From assembly GCF_003781945.1 (NCBI RefSeq), contig NZ_RJJW01000012.1:19219-83218 (forward strand): a stretch of 64,000 bases of DNA. The letters are read 5' to 3'. Below are positions 8,941 to 18,292 of the stretch, in pieces (the first letter of the stretch is position 1; every line of letters starts with the position of its first letter). Source of the DNA: Halorubrum sp. CSM-61 (GTDB lineage: Archaea; Halobacteriota; Halobacteria; Halobacteriales; Haloferacaceae). The position numbers were made by a program, and so were the translations under genes. Under the pieces are notes generated by a model. It ran no database searches and was not told where the DNA came from. It saw nothing but the letters and a program-made list of their open reading frames with translations.

Positions 8941-10407
8941 ATGGCTGTCGATCTGGCAATCCATGATGCACTCGTTCTCACAGCCGACGAGCGGAACCGC
9001 CTGTACGAGCGCGGCACAGTATGCATCACCGATGGCTGTATCGAAGAAGTCCGACCATCACGTGCAGGAGACGGAGAATTAGAAGCGTCCACCGTTATCG
9101 ACGGGAACGGGAAACTGGTGATGCCGGGGTTGGTGAACGCCCACACGCACTTGGAGATGACACCGCTCATCGGTGCGTTTAGCGAACTCGAGCTGACGGA
9201 GATGCTTGGGAGTGGGACGGCCTTGTTTAACAGATTAGGGAACGGCGAATTCGAGTACCTCGTCGAGGCAGGCGTCGAGCTCGCAGCGCTCAATTTCCTC
9301 TTGGGCGGTGTCACGACCGTGAACTCGATGGACGCACGGCCTGCCGCAGGTGCAGAGGCGTTCGGGGAAGCAGGGCTCCGCGGATTTTTCGGCCCGGCGA
9401 TCTCGGACCTCTTCTGGGACCAACCAGTCGATCAGCAGTTCTCCCGTGCTCGCGAGTTCGTCGAAACGTACCACGACACGTACGAGGGCCGAATCAGGGC
9501 GACGATCTGCCCGCACGACGACTGGTCGTGTACCAGGCAGCTGTGGGAACGGACCGCGTCCCTCGCCGCAGAGTACCCGGACCTGCTCGTCCACACGCAC
9601 TTGCTCGAACTCGAGGAGAGTAACACGATGGCACGAGCGAACGGTGGCGAGGACTCGGTGGGATTGCTCGACGACGTTGGACTCCTGGACGACCGACTGG
9701 TCGCTGCTCACTTCCGCCTCGCCGACGAAGAGGACATCCAGCGAACCGCCGAGGCGGACGCGGCTGTTGCGCACTGCCCGTCCGTCTTCTGTTACTGGAA
9801 TCCGGACGGGGAGACGCAGTGGACGCCCGTTCCCGAGCTTCGAGCCGCCGGCGTCGACGTCGGAGTAGGGATTGACGACCACTACTGGCACGACTCGTAC
9901 AGCATGTTCGGTGAAGCGCGGCAAGCTCGGCTGGCGGCAAATCTCAAGCGTTCAGCCGGGCAGTTCGACTCGATGGAACTGATACGAATGCTCACTATTG
10001 AAGGCGCACGCGCGCTGGGGATGGGCGACGAGATCGGCAGTATTGAAGCGGGAAAGCGCGCGGATATTATCCTCCTCGACGTCGACAAACCGAAGTTCAC
10101 GCCACGGACCAATATTCCTGCACAGGTCGTGAACAACGCGGTGCCGGCCGACGTCGAGACAGTGATCGTTGACGGCGACGTCGTCCTCCGGAATGGTGTG
10201 CCCGAGACAATGGACTCGGACGACGTGCGACAGCGAGTAAATCAGGCTGTCGAACGCTTCATGGACGAGACAGGCTGGGAGTTAGACATTGGTGGTAGTG
10301 AACCGCCGACCAGCATCGAGACTGTACGGGACCTCCCAAAGCGTGGCCCTGCGCGACTCCTGACTCGCCTCGCGATGCAATCCGCGCGTGATCGGTTCTC
10401 CTTCTAA
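8941..10407 (+). CDS. amidohydrolase / deaminase (TRZ-ATZ type metal-dependent hydrolase)
   Basis: 488 residues with the composite beta-sandwich plus TIM-barrel layout. Metal-binding motifs are present in order: NAHTHLEM (about residue 65), HTHLLE (about 220), AAHFRL (about 255) and GIDDHYWHD near 310. The C-terminal sandwich includes IEAGKRADIILLD. Family members deaminate or dechlorinate ring substrates (guanine, SAH, melamine-like compounds); the specific substrate cannot be read. The usual Asp motif appears as GIDDH. Stand-alone transcription is likely, since its neighbours are a gap upstream and a convergent regulator downstream. Confidence 0.75.
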   Translation: MAVDLAIHDALVLTADERNRLYERGTVCITDGCIEEVRPSRAGDGELEASTVIDGNGKLVMPGLVNAHTHLEMTPLIGAFSELELTEMLGSGTALFNRLGNGEFEYLVEAGVELAALNFLLGGVTTVNSMDARPAAGAEAFGEAGLRGFFGPAISDLFWDQPVDQQFSRAREFVETYHDTYEGRIRATICPHDDWSCTRQLWERTASLAAEYPDLLVHTHLLELEESNTMARANGGEDSVGLLDDVGLLDDRLVAAHFRLADEEDIQRTAEADAAVAHCPSVFCYWNPDGETQWTPVPELRAAGVDVGVGIDDHYWHDSYSMFGEARQARLAANLKRSAGQFDSMELIRMLTIEGARALGMGDEIGSIEAGKRADIILLDVDKPKFTPRTNIPAQVVNNAVPADVETVIVDGDVVLRNGVPETMDSDDVRQRVNQAVERFMDETGWELDIGGSEPPTSIETVRDLPKRGPARLLTRLAMQSARDRFSF

Positions 10408-10436
10408 GACCCTGCCAGCGTAGGGGTGGTTCCCCC

Positions 10437-10961
10437 TCAGGAATTTCTGTGGGCGCGAACGAACGCACGTCGCAGGACGGTCAGAAGAACGTACGTCTCG
10501 TACTTCTGGGTCTGGCAGTGCTCGCAGGGCTGCATATCCTCGACGATCTCCTCAATAGCGTCGTCGTACTCGTCGGTGAGCGTAGTGAGCGCGTCCGTGA
10601 TCTGGGGCTGGGCAGCGTCGATCATCTCCTCGACGGCGGCGTCGGCCGAATCTGGTAGTGAGTACGAGAGGACGATCGTGTTCGCGTGGTAGTACTTCGT
10701 CGTCCCACCACGCCCCTCCTCGAAGCGAACGACGTCGACGAGGCCCGCATCCCGGAGCTCGTTGATGTGATGGCGGACCGTGTTCTCCGTCCGGTCGATG
10801 CCGCGATCGTCGAGGCGTTCGTGGACCTCGGTCGCAGTTAGGGCTTCCTCGGACAGAATGTCGAGGACCATCGCCCGCATCGGCTCGTCGATGGCGTCCG
10901 AAATCCGAGTGTCTCGCACCGCGATGTCGTCGAGACGGTGGTCGGTATCGGAATCACTCAT
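10437..10961 (-). CDS. ArsR-type winged-helix regulator of the metal-efflux operon
   Basis: 174 residues from ATG 10961. The N-terminal winged helix (DEPMRAMVLDILSEEALTATEVHERL...NTVRHHINELRDAGLVDVVRFEE) is followed by a C-terminal part ending in an internal CEHC motif (MQPCEHCQTQKYE), which may be a metal site. It is transcribed divergently from the HMA/P1B-ATPase operon across about 200 bases, the classic place for its regulator. The longer frame up to 11114 is probably not translated. Confidence 0.75.
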   Translation of the reverse strand: MSDSDTDHRLDDIAVRDTRISDAIDEPMRAMVLDILSEEALTATEVHERLDDRGIDRTENTVRHHINELRDAGLVDVVRFEEGRGGTTKYYHANTIVLSYSLPDSADAAVEEMIDAAQPQITDALTTLTDEYDDAIEEIVEDMQPCEHCQTQKYETYVLLTVLRRAFVRAHRNS

Positions 10962-11162
10962 ACGAGAACTGAGCGCGAGCACGCGGGAAAAGGTAGCGGG
11001 GCAGGAGTCGGGTAGGTGTCTGTCGAGGTATCCAGTACAGGATGGACCCGCGATAGCGAAAGCCCTAGACGACCCGTTTGACTGTTCCAACGACCCGTAT
11101 CCGAATTCAAACATATCATCTAAAAAATACTTATTGAGGTACGGGCACTATCTCAAACTGTA

Positions 11163-11378
11163 ATGAGCGACACAACCCAATTCCGCGTCCTCGACTTCGA
11201 CTGCCCGACCTGCGCGAGTACCGTCGAACGCGCCCTGTCGAACGTCGACGGCGTCCAGCACGTCGAAGTCCACTACGCGACCGGCCGCGTCGAGATCGAG
11301 TACGACGACAGCGTCACTGACCCCGACGCCTTCGCAGAGACCATCGAAAACCAGGGGTACACTCCCCAGCCCGCCTAA
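11163..11378 (+). CDS. HMA-domain heavy-metal chaperone
   Basis: 71-residue single HMA domain with the metal motif DCPTCAST (Cys14 and Cys17) and the expected beta-alpha-beta-beta-alpha-beta length. It lies 4 bases before the P1B-ATPase, which lacks any N-terminal HMA domain, so this protein very likely supplies that role in trans. A TATA-like AAATACTTA about 28 bases before the ATG suggests a leaderless transcript for the three-gene operon. Confidence 0.85.
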   Translation: MSDTTQFRVLDFDCPTCASTVERALSNVDGVQHVEVHYATGRVEIEYDDSVTDPDAFAETIENQGYTPQPA

Positions 11379-11382
11379 CACT

Positions 11383-13302
11383 ATGAACAAACAATCGATC
11401 ACGCAGTACTACCGGAACCACCGGAAGGCCATCGTCACGGCGACGAGCGGCCTGCTGTACGGCGGTGGCTGGAGTCTCGGCTACCTCACGAGTTTCGAGA
11501 TGGCAAGCGCCGCCATCCTCGTCCTCGCGACGGTCGTGGGTGGCTACGACATCGCCAAGACCGCTTACCACGAGGTCACCAACCGGACGCTCGGCATCAA
11601 GACGCTGGTGACGCTGGCCGCCATCGGTGCTATCGTCATCGGGGAGTACTGGGAAGCCGCCGCCGTCGTCTTCCTGTTCAGCCTTGGCAGCTACCTCGAA
11701 GGCCGGACGATGCGGAAGACCCGGACGGCACTTCAGGAGCTACTGGAGATGACGCCCGACACGGCGACCGTCCGTCGCGACGGGACACTCCAAGAGGTCT
11801 CCGCCCGCGATGTCGAAGAGGGCGAAGTCGTCGTCGTAAAGCCGGGCGGGAAGATCCCGGTCGACGGAACCGTCGTCGACGGCGAGAGCGCAGTCAACCA
11901 GGCGCCGGTCACCGGCGAGAGCGCGCCCGTCCACAAGGCCGACAGCGACGAGGTGTACGCCGGGACGGTCAACCAGGAGGGCGCGCTAGAAATCCGGACG
12001 ACGGGAGCGGGATCGGATACGACTCTCGAACGGATCATCCGTCGCGTCGAGGAGGCCCAGGAGGCTCAGTCGCCCACGGAGAGTCTCATCGACCGGTTCG
12101 CGAAGTACTACACGCCGGCCGTCATTGCCCTGGCTATCGGCGCGTACGCGGTCACGCAGAACGCGATCCTGTCGCTGACGCTGCTGGTCATCGGCTGTCC
12201 GGGCGCGCTGGTCATCGGGCCACCGGTCAGCATCGTCTCGGCCATCGGTAACGCCGCCCGGTCGGGCGTGCTGATGAAGGGCGGCGAACACCTCGAACGC
12301 GCCGGCAAGATCGATCTCGTCGCCTTCGACAAGACGGGGACGCTCACGAAGGGCGAGACCACCGTCTCCGACATCGAGGGGTTCGGCGTCGCCGCCGCCG
12401 ACGTCCTCTCGCTCGCAGCGACCGCCGAGAAGAAGAGCGAACACCACCTCGCGGACGCCATCGTCGACATGGCCCGCGAACGCCAGACGGCTGCGACGGA
12501 CGGTGGAGCGACGGTCGCCCAAGCGGACGATACGGACGTGGGGCGCAGGTCGGTCCCCGATCCCGACGACTTCGACGTGGTCGCCGGCAAGGGCGTCATC
12601 GCCCATGCCGATGGCCAGGAAGTCGTCGTCGGCAACCGCGCGCTGCTGGACGACCGCGACGTCGATGTCCCCGATCGGGTCGCCGACTACGTCCGCGAGC
12701 GTGAGGGGCGCGGCGAGACAGTCGTCCACGTCGTTCGGGACGGGGACATCATCGGCGCGATTGCGATGCGGGACGAGCTCCGGGAGGCCGCTCCTGGGGT
12801 CGTCGCGGCGCTCCAAGACGCTGGCATCGAGACGGTGATGCTCACCGGCGACAACGATCGGACGGCCGCTGCCGTTGCCGAGGAGGTCGGTATCGACGAG
12901 TACCGTGCCGAACTCCTCCCCGAGGACAAGCAGTCCGTCATCGAGGGCTACCAGGCCGACGGCCACGTCGTCGCGATGGTCGGCGACGGCATCAACGACG
13001 CGCCATCGCTGGCCACTGCCGATGTCGGCATCGCGATGGGTGCTGCGGGAACGGACACCGCTATCGAAACGGCTGACATGGCGTTGATGGCCGACGACCT
13101 CGAACGCATCCCGTACGCGGTCAAACTCAGCAAGGCGACGCGCTGGAACGTCCTCGAGAACGTCGGGATCGCGGTGCTGACCGTGACCGTCCTCCTCGCG
13201 GGCGTGCTCACCAGCTACGTCACCCTCGCGTCGGGAATGCTGGTCCACGAGGCCAGCGTCCTCCTCGTCATCCTCAACGGGATGCGACTGCTCCGCTACT
13301 GA
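11383..13302 (+). CDS. P1B-type heavy-metal translocating ATPase
   Basis: 639 residues. The order is membrane segments, actuator domain with TGES (TGESAPVHK, about residue 180), the membrane motif GCPGALVIGPP (Cys272), phosphorylation site DKTGTLTKGE (Asp316), nucleotide domain with a His-rich SEHHLADAI, hinge GDGINDAPSLA and two final membrane segments. The metal motif is CPG rather than the CPC typical of Cu+ pumps, so the exported ion could be Zn2+, Cd2+, Co2+ or copper. An N-terminal HMA domain is absent and is provided by the upstream gene. Confidence 0.9.
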   Translation: MNKQSITQYYRNHRKAIVTATSGLLYGGGWSLGYLTSFEMASAAILVLATVVGGYDIAKTAYHEVTNRTLGIKTLVTLAAIGAIVIGEYWEAAAVVFLFSLGSYLEGRTMRKTRTALQELLEMTPDTATVRRDGTLQEVSARDVEEGEVVVVKPGGKIPVDGTVVDGESAVNQAPVTGESAPVHKADSDEVYAGTVNQEGALEIRTTGAGSDTTLERIIRRVEEAQEAQSPTESLIDRFAKYYTPAVIALAIGAYAVTQNAILSLTLLVIGCPGALVIGPPVSIVSAIGNAARSGVLMKGGEHLERAGKIDLVAFDKTGTLTKGETTVSDIEGFGVAAADVLSLAATAEKKSEHHLADAIVDMARERQTAATDGGATVAQADDTDVGRRSVPDPDDFDVVAGKGVIAHADGQEVVVGNRALLDDRDVDVPDRVADYVREREGRGETVVHVVRDGDIIGAIAMRDELREAAPGVVAALQDAGIETVMLTGDNDRTAAAVAEEVGIDEYRAELLPEDKQSVIEGYQADGHVVAMVGDGINDAPSLATADVGIAMGAAGTDTAIETADMALMADDLERIPYAVKLSKATRWNVLENVGIAVLTVTVLLAGVLTSYVTLASGMLVHEASVLLVILNGMRLLRY

Positions 13303-13330
13303 CCACGAGACACGATCACAACCACAACTC

Positions 13331-13984
13331 ATGACATCGAATTCGACTGCGACTGACACGACCCAGACGAGAACCAATTGGCAGGTCGACTACGACGTCG
13401 AGCCGATCGAAATCCGCGACCCCGTCGCGGAGGCCCTCGACGTCCTCGAACCGGGCGAGCCGTTCGTCATCGCTTATAGAGACGCGGTGAAAGAGGCAGG
13501 ACACTCCTGTCCGACTGCCTCGGGCGCCTACCGGATCGTCCAGCTCGGGCTCGACGCCCTGTATCCCGACGACTATCCAGTCCGGAGCGAAATCGAGGTC
13601 CAGACGGCCGGCCCGCAGGAGGATGCTGCGTACGGCGTGATGAGCCGTATCATCTCGTACGTGACTGGCGCGACCGGCGATGACGGATTCAGCGGGCTCG
13701 CCGGCGGCTATGGCGGCCGCCGCGACCTCCTGTGCTTCGACGGGTTCGACCCGGACACGGCGGACCCGACGTTCCGGTTCCGGCGAACCGACACGGACGA
13801 GACCGTCGAAGTGGCCTACCACGTCAGCGACGTTCCTAGCGGTGGACCCGCAATCGGGAACCTCCAGAGGATTCTCGACGGATCGGCAAGCGACCAGCAA
13901 CGGGAGGCCTTCGCTGACGCTTGGCACCGCCGCGTGCAGGCTGTTCTCAGAGACGCCACCCTATTCTCCGTCGAAGGGGTATGA
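13331..13984 (+). CDS. FmdE-like domain protein
   Basis: 217 residues. The core resembles FmdE (subunit E of formylmethanofuran dehydrogenase): HSCPTASGAYRIVQLGLDALYP, ISYVTGATGDDGFSGLAGGYGGRRDLLCF. The HSC and later Cys are the probable metal ligands of this family. It starts 28 bases after the ATPase stop and is probably the third gene of the efflux operon. Haloarchaea do not use methanofuran, so a metal-binding or chaperone role is more likely; that part is inference. Confidence 0.7.
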   Translation: MTSNSTATDTTQTRTNWQVDYDVEPIEIRDPVAEALDVLEPGEPFVIAYRDAVKEAGHSCPTASGAYRIVQLGLDALYPDDYPVRSEIEVQTAGPQEDAAYGVMSRIISYVTGATGDDGFSGLAGGYGGRRDLLCFDGFDPDTADPTFRFRRTDTDETVEVAYHVSDVPSGGPAIGNLQRILDGSASDQQREAFADAWHRRVQAVLRDATLFSVEGV

Positions 13985-14317
13985 ACGCGGCGGTGTACCC
14001 CTCACACTCGTAATGAGAGTTACCGCGATATACTGTTGGGCTCCTTGGGTACCTTGGTAGCGCCATCACCTAACTCGCCGACATCGATATGAGAGTACCC
14101 CACGCAAACCATCCCCTCAGAGTTGTCCAAGTATCGAGCTACAACCGCCAACCCAAATACTCAAACAAGAATCTCGCCCATCCCGCGTCAACTGCCATAT
14201 GGAGCAAGGTAATCGTGTTTCCAATGGTCGATATCGATCTCCACAGCCTCTGAAGTCGTTGGAGAACCGACCGTGACCCATCAGTCATAATCTGCGGCAA
14301 CGTCTACGGACACATCT
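13985..14317. other. gene-free stretch
   Basis: 333 bases after the metal operon. I see no convincing gene, repeat or RNA. Short frames here lack haloarchaeal codon character. Confidence 0.4.
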
Positions 14318-14587
14318 ATGCCGTTGTATGAGTCGTCGGAGCGCCCTGTCGGTGCCGTCGATATTGACGGGGTACAAGAGGTCAACTATGATTTATTTCC
14401 AGTTCATTTCGAACTGATTCGAAGGCACGCATCAAATCTATCCTCCGAGGTTGTGAGTTCCCCAGAGTTTCGGAGTTTGGGAGCCGATGCGTTCCTTATT
14501 TTCACGCTGTCTGCGAATGGACAGGCTTTCGTCTGGCGATTAGGATGCGGTCGCGGAGTATATATCTCAGAAAAGGTTTCTGAGTGA
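14318..14587 (+). CDS. hypothetical protein, 89 residues
   Basis: Moderately hydrophobic soluble protein with no recognised family (DLFPVHFELIRRHASNLSS, then ADAFLIFTLSANGQAFVWRLGCGRGVYIS). A 35-base stretch of its coding sequence (14421-14455) recurs after the gene at 14642, where it again encodes RRHAS and SSEVV. The gene therefore looks partly duplicated, the second copy being a relic. Whether this one is expressed is uncertain. Confidence 0.4.
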   Translation: MPLYESSERPVGAVDIDGVQEVNYDLFPVHFELIRRHASNLSSEVVSSPEFRSLGADAFLIFTLSANGQAFVWRLGCGRGVYISEKVSE

Positions 14588-14676
14588 TAGAAACGTGTAA
14601 CCACAAGACTGCTCCTGTTTCACAGTTTCTTCACAAGAACAGAAGGCACGCATCAATTCCATCCTCCGAGGTTGTG
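14421..14676 (+). repeat. 35-bp direct repeat (14421-14455 and 14642-14676)
   Basis: Two copies 221 bases apart, with 2 mismatches, both beginning GAAGGCACGCATCAA and ending CCTCCGAGGTTGTG. The first is inside the 89-residue ORF, the second outside any intact gene but in a frame that gives similar residues. Confidence 0.8.
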
Positions 14677-14781
14677 GAATTGCGATTGTCGCTCAAAAAA
14701 TATCGTGATTTGAATTGAATACTGCCCGGTTTTGATGTAATGATCCGGTTCTTTTACGACTAATCCCGGTTGTGAATACTC

Positions 14782-15231
14782 ATGGCCCTTGAGACGATAC
14801 TACTCGCACTAGGTCCAAACGATAATGACCGCGCCGACGCGCTCGTGGATTTCGTTTCCGACATCGCTGGCCCCGCTAACGCCACCGTCGCTCTGGCGCA
14901 CGTCTACACCGAAGACGAGTTTCGAGAGGCGGCAACACGGCTTGAATTCGCCGATCACCAAGACGCGACCGCCATAGAAGTGGCGAAGAGACTTTCGGTC
15001 ATACGTGATATCGGTGACGAGTTGGATGACGCAGGTATCGACTTCCACGTTACGTCCCAAATTGGAGAACACGGTGAGAGCATCGTGGACCTTTCGACTG
15101 TCGAAGACGCCGATCTCGTCGTGGTCGGCGGGCGTAAACGGTCTCCTACAGGGAAGGCGATTTTTGGTTCTACCGCTCAGCAAGTCATGCTCGAATCGAC
15201 GACTCCAGTTACGTTCGTCAGGGGGGATTAA
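14782..15231 (+). CDS. universal stress protein (UspA family)
   Basis: 149 residues, the usual Usp length. The ATP-type motif is seen at the C-terminal half: GGRKRSPTGKAIFGSTAQQVM, matching G-x2-G-x9-G-S. The N-terminal strand ETILLALGPNDNDRADALVD is typical. A TATA-like CTTTTACGA about 28 bases before the ATG suggests a leaderless transcript. It stands alone between a small ORF and a decayed IS630. Confidence 0.85.
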   Translation: MALETILLALGPNDNDRADALVDFVSDIAGPANATVALAHVYTEDEFREAATRLEFADHQDATAIEVAKRLSVIRDIGDELDDAGIDFHVTSQIGEHGESIVDLSTVEDADLVVVGGRKRSPTGKAIFGSTAQQVMLESTTPVTFVRGD

Positions 15232-15300
15232 TACATAAAAGGCGATTTATTATCAGATAATATTGTATCGTACAGTATAAGCAGGCCCGACAGCATCTCA

Positions 15301-16237
15301 ATGGACGAACTTCAGAAACTTCTCCAAGAAATAGAGGGTGAAGTGCCGAGAGAACGCGTCTTAGCGGCTAGCGACCATAAACAGGGCGACACGTTCAAGA
15401 TCTTGCCGAATGCCATGGTGTCGTCGAGAAAACAATTCGATACTGGCTCGATCGGTTCGACGAACACGCTCTCGAGGAGACACCGTACGAAGAAACTCGA
15501 CCCGGCCGACTGTCAAAATTGACGGATGAAGAACGTGGGAAACTGTTCGATGATATTCAAGAGTCGCCGGAGGAGACTGGGTATAACCGACAGGCGTGGA
15601 CGCCAGCGCTCGTACAGGAATATCTTGAAGAAACGTACGGCATCGAGTATTCACTCTCGAGTTGTCGGCGGTTGTTGAAAGAGCCGGGATTGAGTTATCA
15701 GAAACCACGTCGATCAGCCGCTGAATCCGACAAATACGACAAAGAAGCGTTTCACGACGAGATCAAAAAGAGGCGAGAGATAGACTCCACAGTAGTCTGT
15801 ATCGATCAAACCAAGAAATCTGTCCAAGTCGAACCGCCTGCCGCGTGGTTTTCGCACGGCACGCGGCCTTCTGTTGAATTATTCGGTCAACGGGACTAGA
15901 CGTGCTTGTTAGGCGCGATCACCGAGTACATTACCGCCGATCACATAAAATATTTCATTTTAGCATCATATGGAGAATTTGAAGCGGATCAGATCGTCGT
16001 TCTCGATGGAGCACCGTATTTTCAGGATCGGCCGTCGCGAACCTCGCGGTCCGTGACGACCTTGTGTTTGTGACGCTCCCGACCTATTCACCCGAGTTGA
16101 ACCCAGTCGAGGAATGCTGGAGGCAGCTCCAAGCAGCTCTCAGCAACCACTTCTTCGACTCACTCGACGAACTTACAACAGCGATCGACACCGCTCTTAA
16201 TCAATTCTCCATCACAAAAGTGAGTAATTATTTCTAA
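15301..16237 (+). pseudogene. IS630-family transposase, decayed
   Basis: Three frames are needed to read one protein. The N-terminal helix-turn-helix (TIRYWLDRF) is shifted near 15405. The middle (15519-15899) carries the first catalytic Asp (VCIDQTKK) and ends at a stop. The C-terminal part resumes in another frame with IVVLDGAPYF (second Asp) and PELNPVEECWRQL (catalytic Glu). With two shifts and a stop it is dead. It is a different lineage from the IS630 copy at 40561, with modest similarity. Confidence 0.8.
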
Positions 16238-16357
16238 CGTCTACTATAAACACTACCAGATCGGCTGGTGTGATAGCGAAACTACGCGCAGCCACGCTAC
16301 AAAGTGCTCAGACCAGCTATACCGAGTGACGACGCTGGAGTGGAACCTAGAGTCGTG

Positions 16358-17185
16358 TTACTGGAGGTTGCCACCGCCGCTAACGCGTAGAATCGTACCA
16401 GTGATATACTCGGCCCGGTCACTCGCCAGATACAGGACGCCATCCGCCACGTCGGACGGGCGTCCGAGCCGCCCCATCGGTCGTTCGCTCCCCCAGTCGT
16501 CGAGGACGTCCTCCGCGGTGCGTTCCGGGTTGCCTTCGGCGGTCCGTTCGGCTTGGTAGCGGACCTGCGAAGTCCGCGTCACGTCTGTCGAGACAGCGTT
16601 CATACGGATACCTTCGCCGGCGAGTTCATGAGCCATCCGCCAAGTAAGTCCGTTGACGGCGCTATTGGACACGGAGTACAGTCGTCCCCTGCCGCTCCGT
16701 CTGTCGCCGGTCTGGCTCGTGATGTTCACGATGGCCCCTTCGATACCGGCATCCCGCATGTGGCTGGCGACGAGCTTCGAGGCGTGGTACTGAGAGCGGA
16801 CGTTGACGTTCATCGTGTAGTCCCAATCGTCAAGCGACGCATCAACCATGGAGTCCTCTTCCGGCCAGACAGCGGCGTTATTAACGAGGACATCTATTGT
16901 ACCGAACTCGTCGATTGCCGTTTCTATTGCCGCTTCGAGTTCCGTAGGATCGGCCACGTCGGCCGGCGCGCCGACGACGGTGCCATCCGTGTCGACGTGG
17001 TCCGCCGTTTCCAGTGCTTCTATCTCTTCGACAGCAGTTTTGAGGGCGTCCTCGGACCGTGAGTTGATAAGGACATCCGCACCGGCTATATAAAACGCCT
17101 CGGCGATTCCACGCCCGATACCGCGCGTCGAGCCCGTGACGATAACGGACTCATCGCTGAAGTCGTAGATAGCGCTACCTGCCAT
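16358..17185 (-). CDS. SDR family oxidoreductase with altered catalytic motif
   Basis: 275 residues from ATG 17185. Rossmann cofactor motif VTGSTRGIGRG (TGxxxGxG) is near the N-terminus, followed by NNAA and the catalytic Ser region (VNITSQTG). The catalytic Tyr is Tyr170 in YSVSN, but the Lys of YxxxK is Asn174. Family C-terminal features are normal (ITGTILRVSGG). Without the Lys the usual proton relay would be weakened, so either the activity is changed or another residue substitutes. It is the first gene of the catabolic island and lies 72 bases from the D-2-hydroxyacid dehydrogenase on the same strand. Confidence 0.85.
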   Translation of the reverse strand: MAGSAIYDFSDESVIVTGSTRGIGRGIAEAFYIAGADVLINSRSEDALKTAVEEIEALETADHVDTDGTVVGAPADVADPTELEAAIETAIDEFGTIDVLVNNAAVWPEEDSMVDASLDDWDYTMNVNVRSQYHASKLVASHMRDAGIEGAIVNITSQTGDRRSGRGRLYSVSNSAVNGLTWRMAHELAGEGIRMNAVSTDVTRTSQVRYQAERTAEGNPERTAEDVLDDWGSERPMGRLGRPSDVADGVLYLASDRAEYITGTILRVSGGGNLQ

Positions 17186-17257
17186 ACATGATGTGGATAG
17201 CAATGAGGCAAAAAGGTTTCGAGAGACTCAGGGCATCCGAATGTCCGCGCCGGGCCG

Positions 17258-18205
17258 TCAGTACGCCAAGTTCTCGAGTTCCCGACCGTCGACGAGGCGC
17301 TCGACGTTCTCGACGAGGATGTCGGCCCGCCTCTCCCAGTACTTCGGCGTGTGACCGGCGTTGTGGGGCGTTATCAGGACGTTATCGAGGTTCCACAGCG
17401 GGTGACCGTCGGGAAGGGGCTCCGGAGCGGTGACATCAAGGGCCGCACCCCTGAGTCCGTTGGTCTTGAGGGACGCAACGAGCGCGTCGGTGTCGACGAC
17501 CGGACCACGGGCGATGTTGACGAGGACGGCGTCCGGCGGGAGCAACTCCAACGCCGTTTCGTCAACCAGTCCACGGGTCGTCTCAGTTAGCGGGCACGCA
17601 AGGACAAGATAGTCCGTCTCCGGCAGCGTCTCGTCGAAATCGTCGAACCCGCGCACCGACGCCGCCGGTCCTCCCTTCGATGGCGTGTGTCTGATGCCGA
17701 TCCGTTCCACGCCGAACGGTGACAGCCTGTCGAGAATCGCCGTGCCGATAGCGCCCATGCCTACCACCGTGACCGTCGACCCCTGTAGCTCGCTGGCCCA
17801 GTAGTGACTCCAACTACCTTTCCGAGACATATGCCACCCTTCGTCGAGATGCCGGGTGAACGACAGCACGACGGCCAGTACTTGCTCGGCGGCGTTCGGC
17901 GCGTGGACGCCCGAGGCGTTTGTCACCTTGACACCGTTCTCCTTGAACGCCGCGAGTGGGAGGTGGTCTGTCCCAGCGTAGGTACAGGCGAACAGCTCCA
18001 GTTCGTTGGCCTCAGCCACCGTTTCGGCAGCGATTTCGTATCCCGTCATGACGGTCGCCTGCTCGCTGTGGGCAGCGATCTCTGAGGGGGTCGCGGCGAG
18101 TTCGATTCGCCGGTTCGGGAGTCGGTCTTCAAGGAGACGCCGGTACTCCGCGGGAGACATACCGTGAATCGGCTGGTCGAGGACTAACACGTCTGTTGGT
18201 TCCAT
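17258..18205 (-). CDS. D-2-hydroxyacid dehydrogenase (NAD(P)-binding)
   Basis: 315 residues. The cofactor motif GMGAIGTAI is near residue 150. The catalytic set follows: Arg in NIARGPVVDT, Glu in DVTAPEPLPD and His in ITPHNAGHT. Family members interconvert 2-oxoacids and D-2-hydroxyacids, including hydroxypyruvate/D-glycerate and glyoxylate/glycolate. With two glycerate 2-kinases close by, a hydroxypyruvate reductase role is attractive but inferred. It is divergent from the AEC transporter. Confidence 0.85.
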   Translation of the reverse strand: MEPTDVLVLDQPIHGMSPAEYRRLLEDRLPNRRIELAATPSEIAAHSEQATVMTGYEIAAETVAEANELELFACTYAGTDHLPLAAFKENGVKVTNASGVHAPNAAEQVLAVVLSFTRHLDEGWHMSRKGSWSHYWASELQGSTVTVVGMGAIGTAILDRLSPFGVERIGIRHTPSKGGPAASVRGFDDFDETLPETDYLVLACPLTETTRGLVDETALELLPPDAVLVNIARGPVVDTDALVASLKTNGLRGAALDVTAPEPLPDGHPLWNLDNVLITPHNAGHTPKYWERRADILVENVERLVDGRELENLAY

Positions 18206-18292
18206 ACCCTATTGTACGATCTTCGGCTCAAAAAAATATCCATTCGAGGCGGTACCGACACCGCAGTACCGAAAGATATCTGTCTCCAGGCT

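Noticed and set aside
11986..13377. 463-codon minus-strand frame
   Set aside because: It is antisense to the P1B-ATPase, which has all family motifs. The long frame results from GC-rich codon bias.
14318..14587. Halobacterial output domain (HalOD1) protein
   Set aside because: The typical order of HalOD1 motifs could not be found, so it was left as hypothetical.
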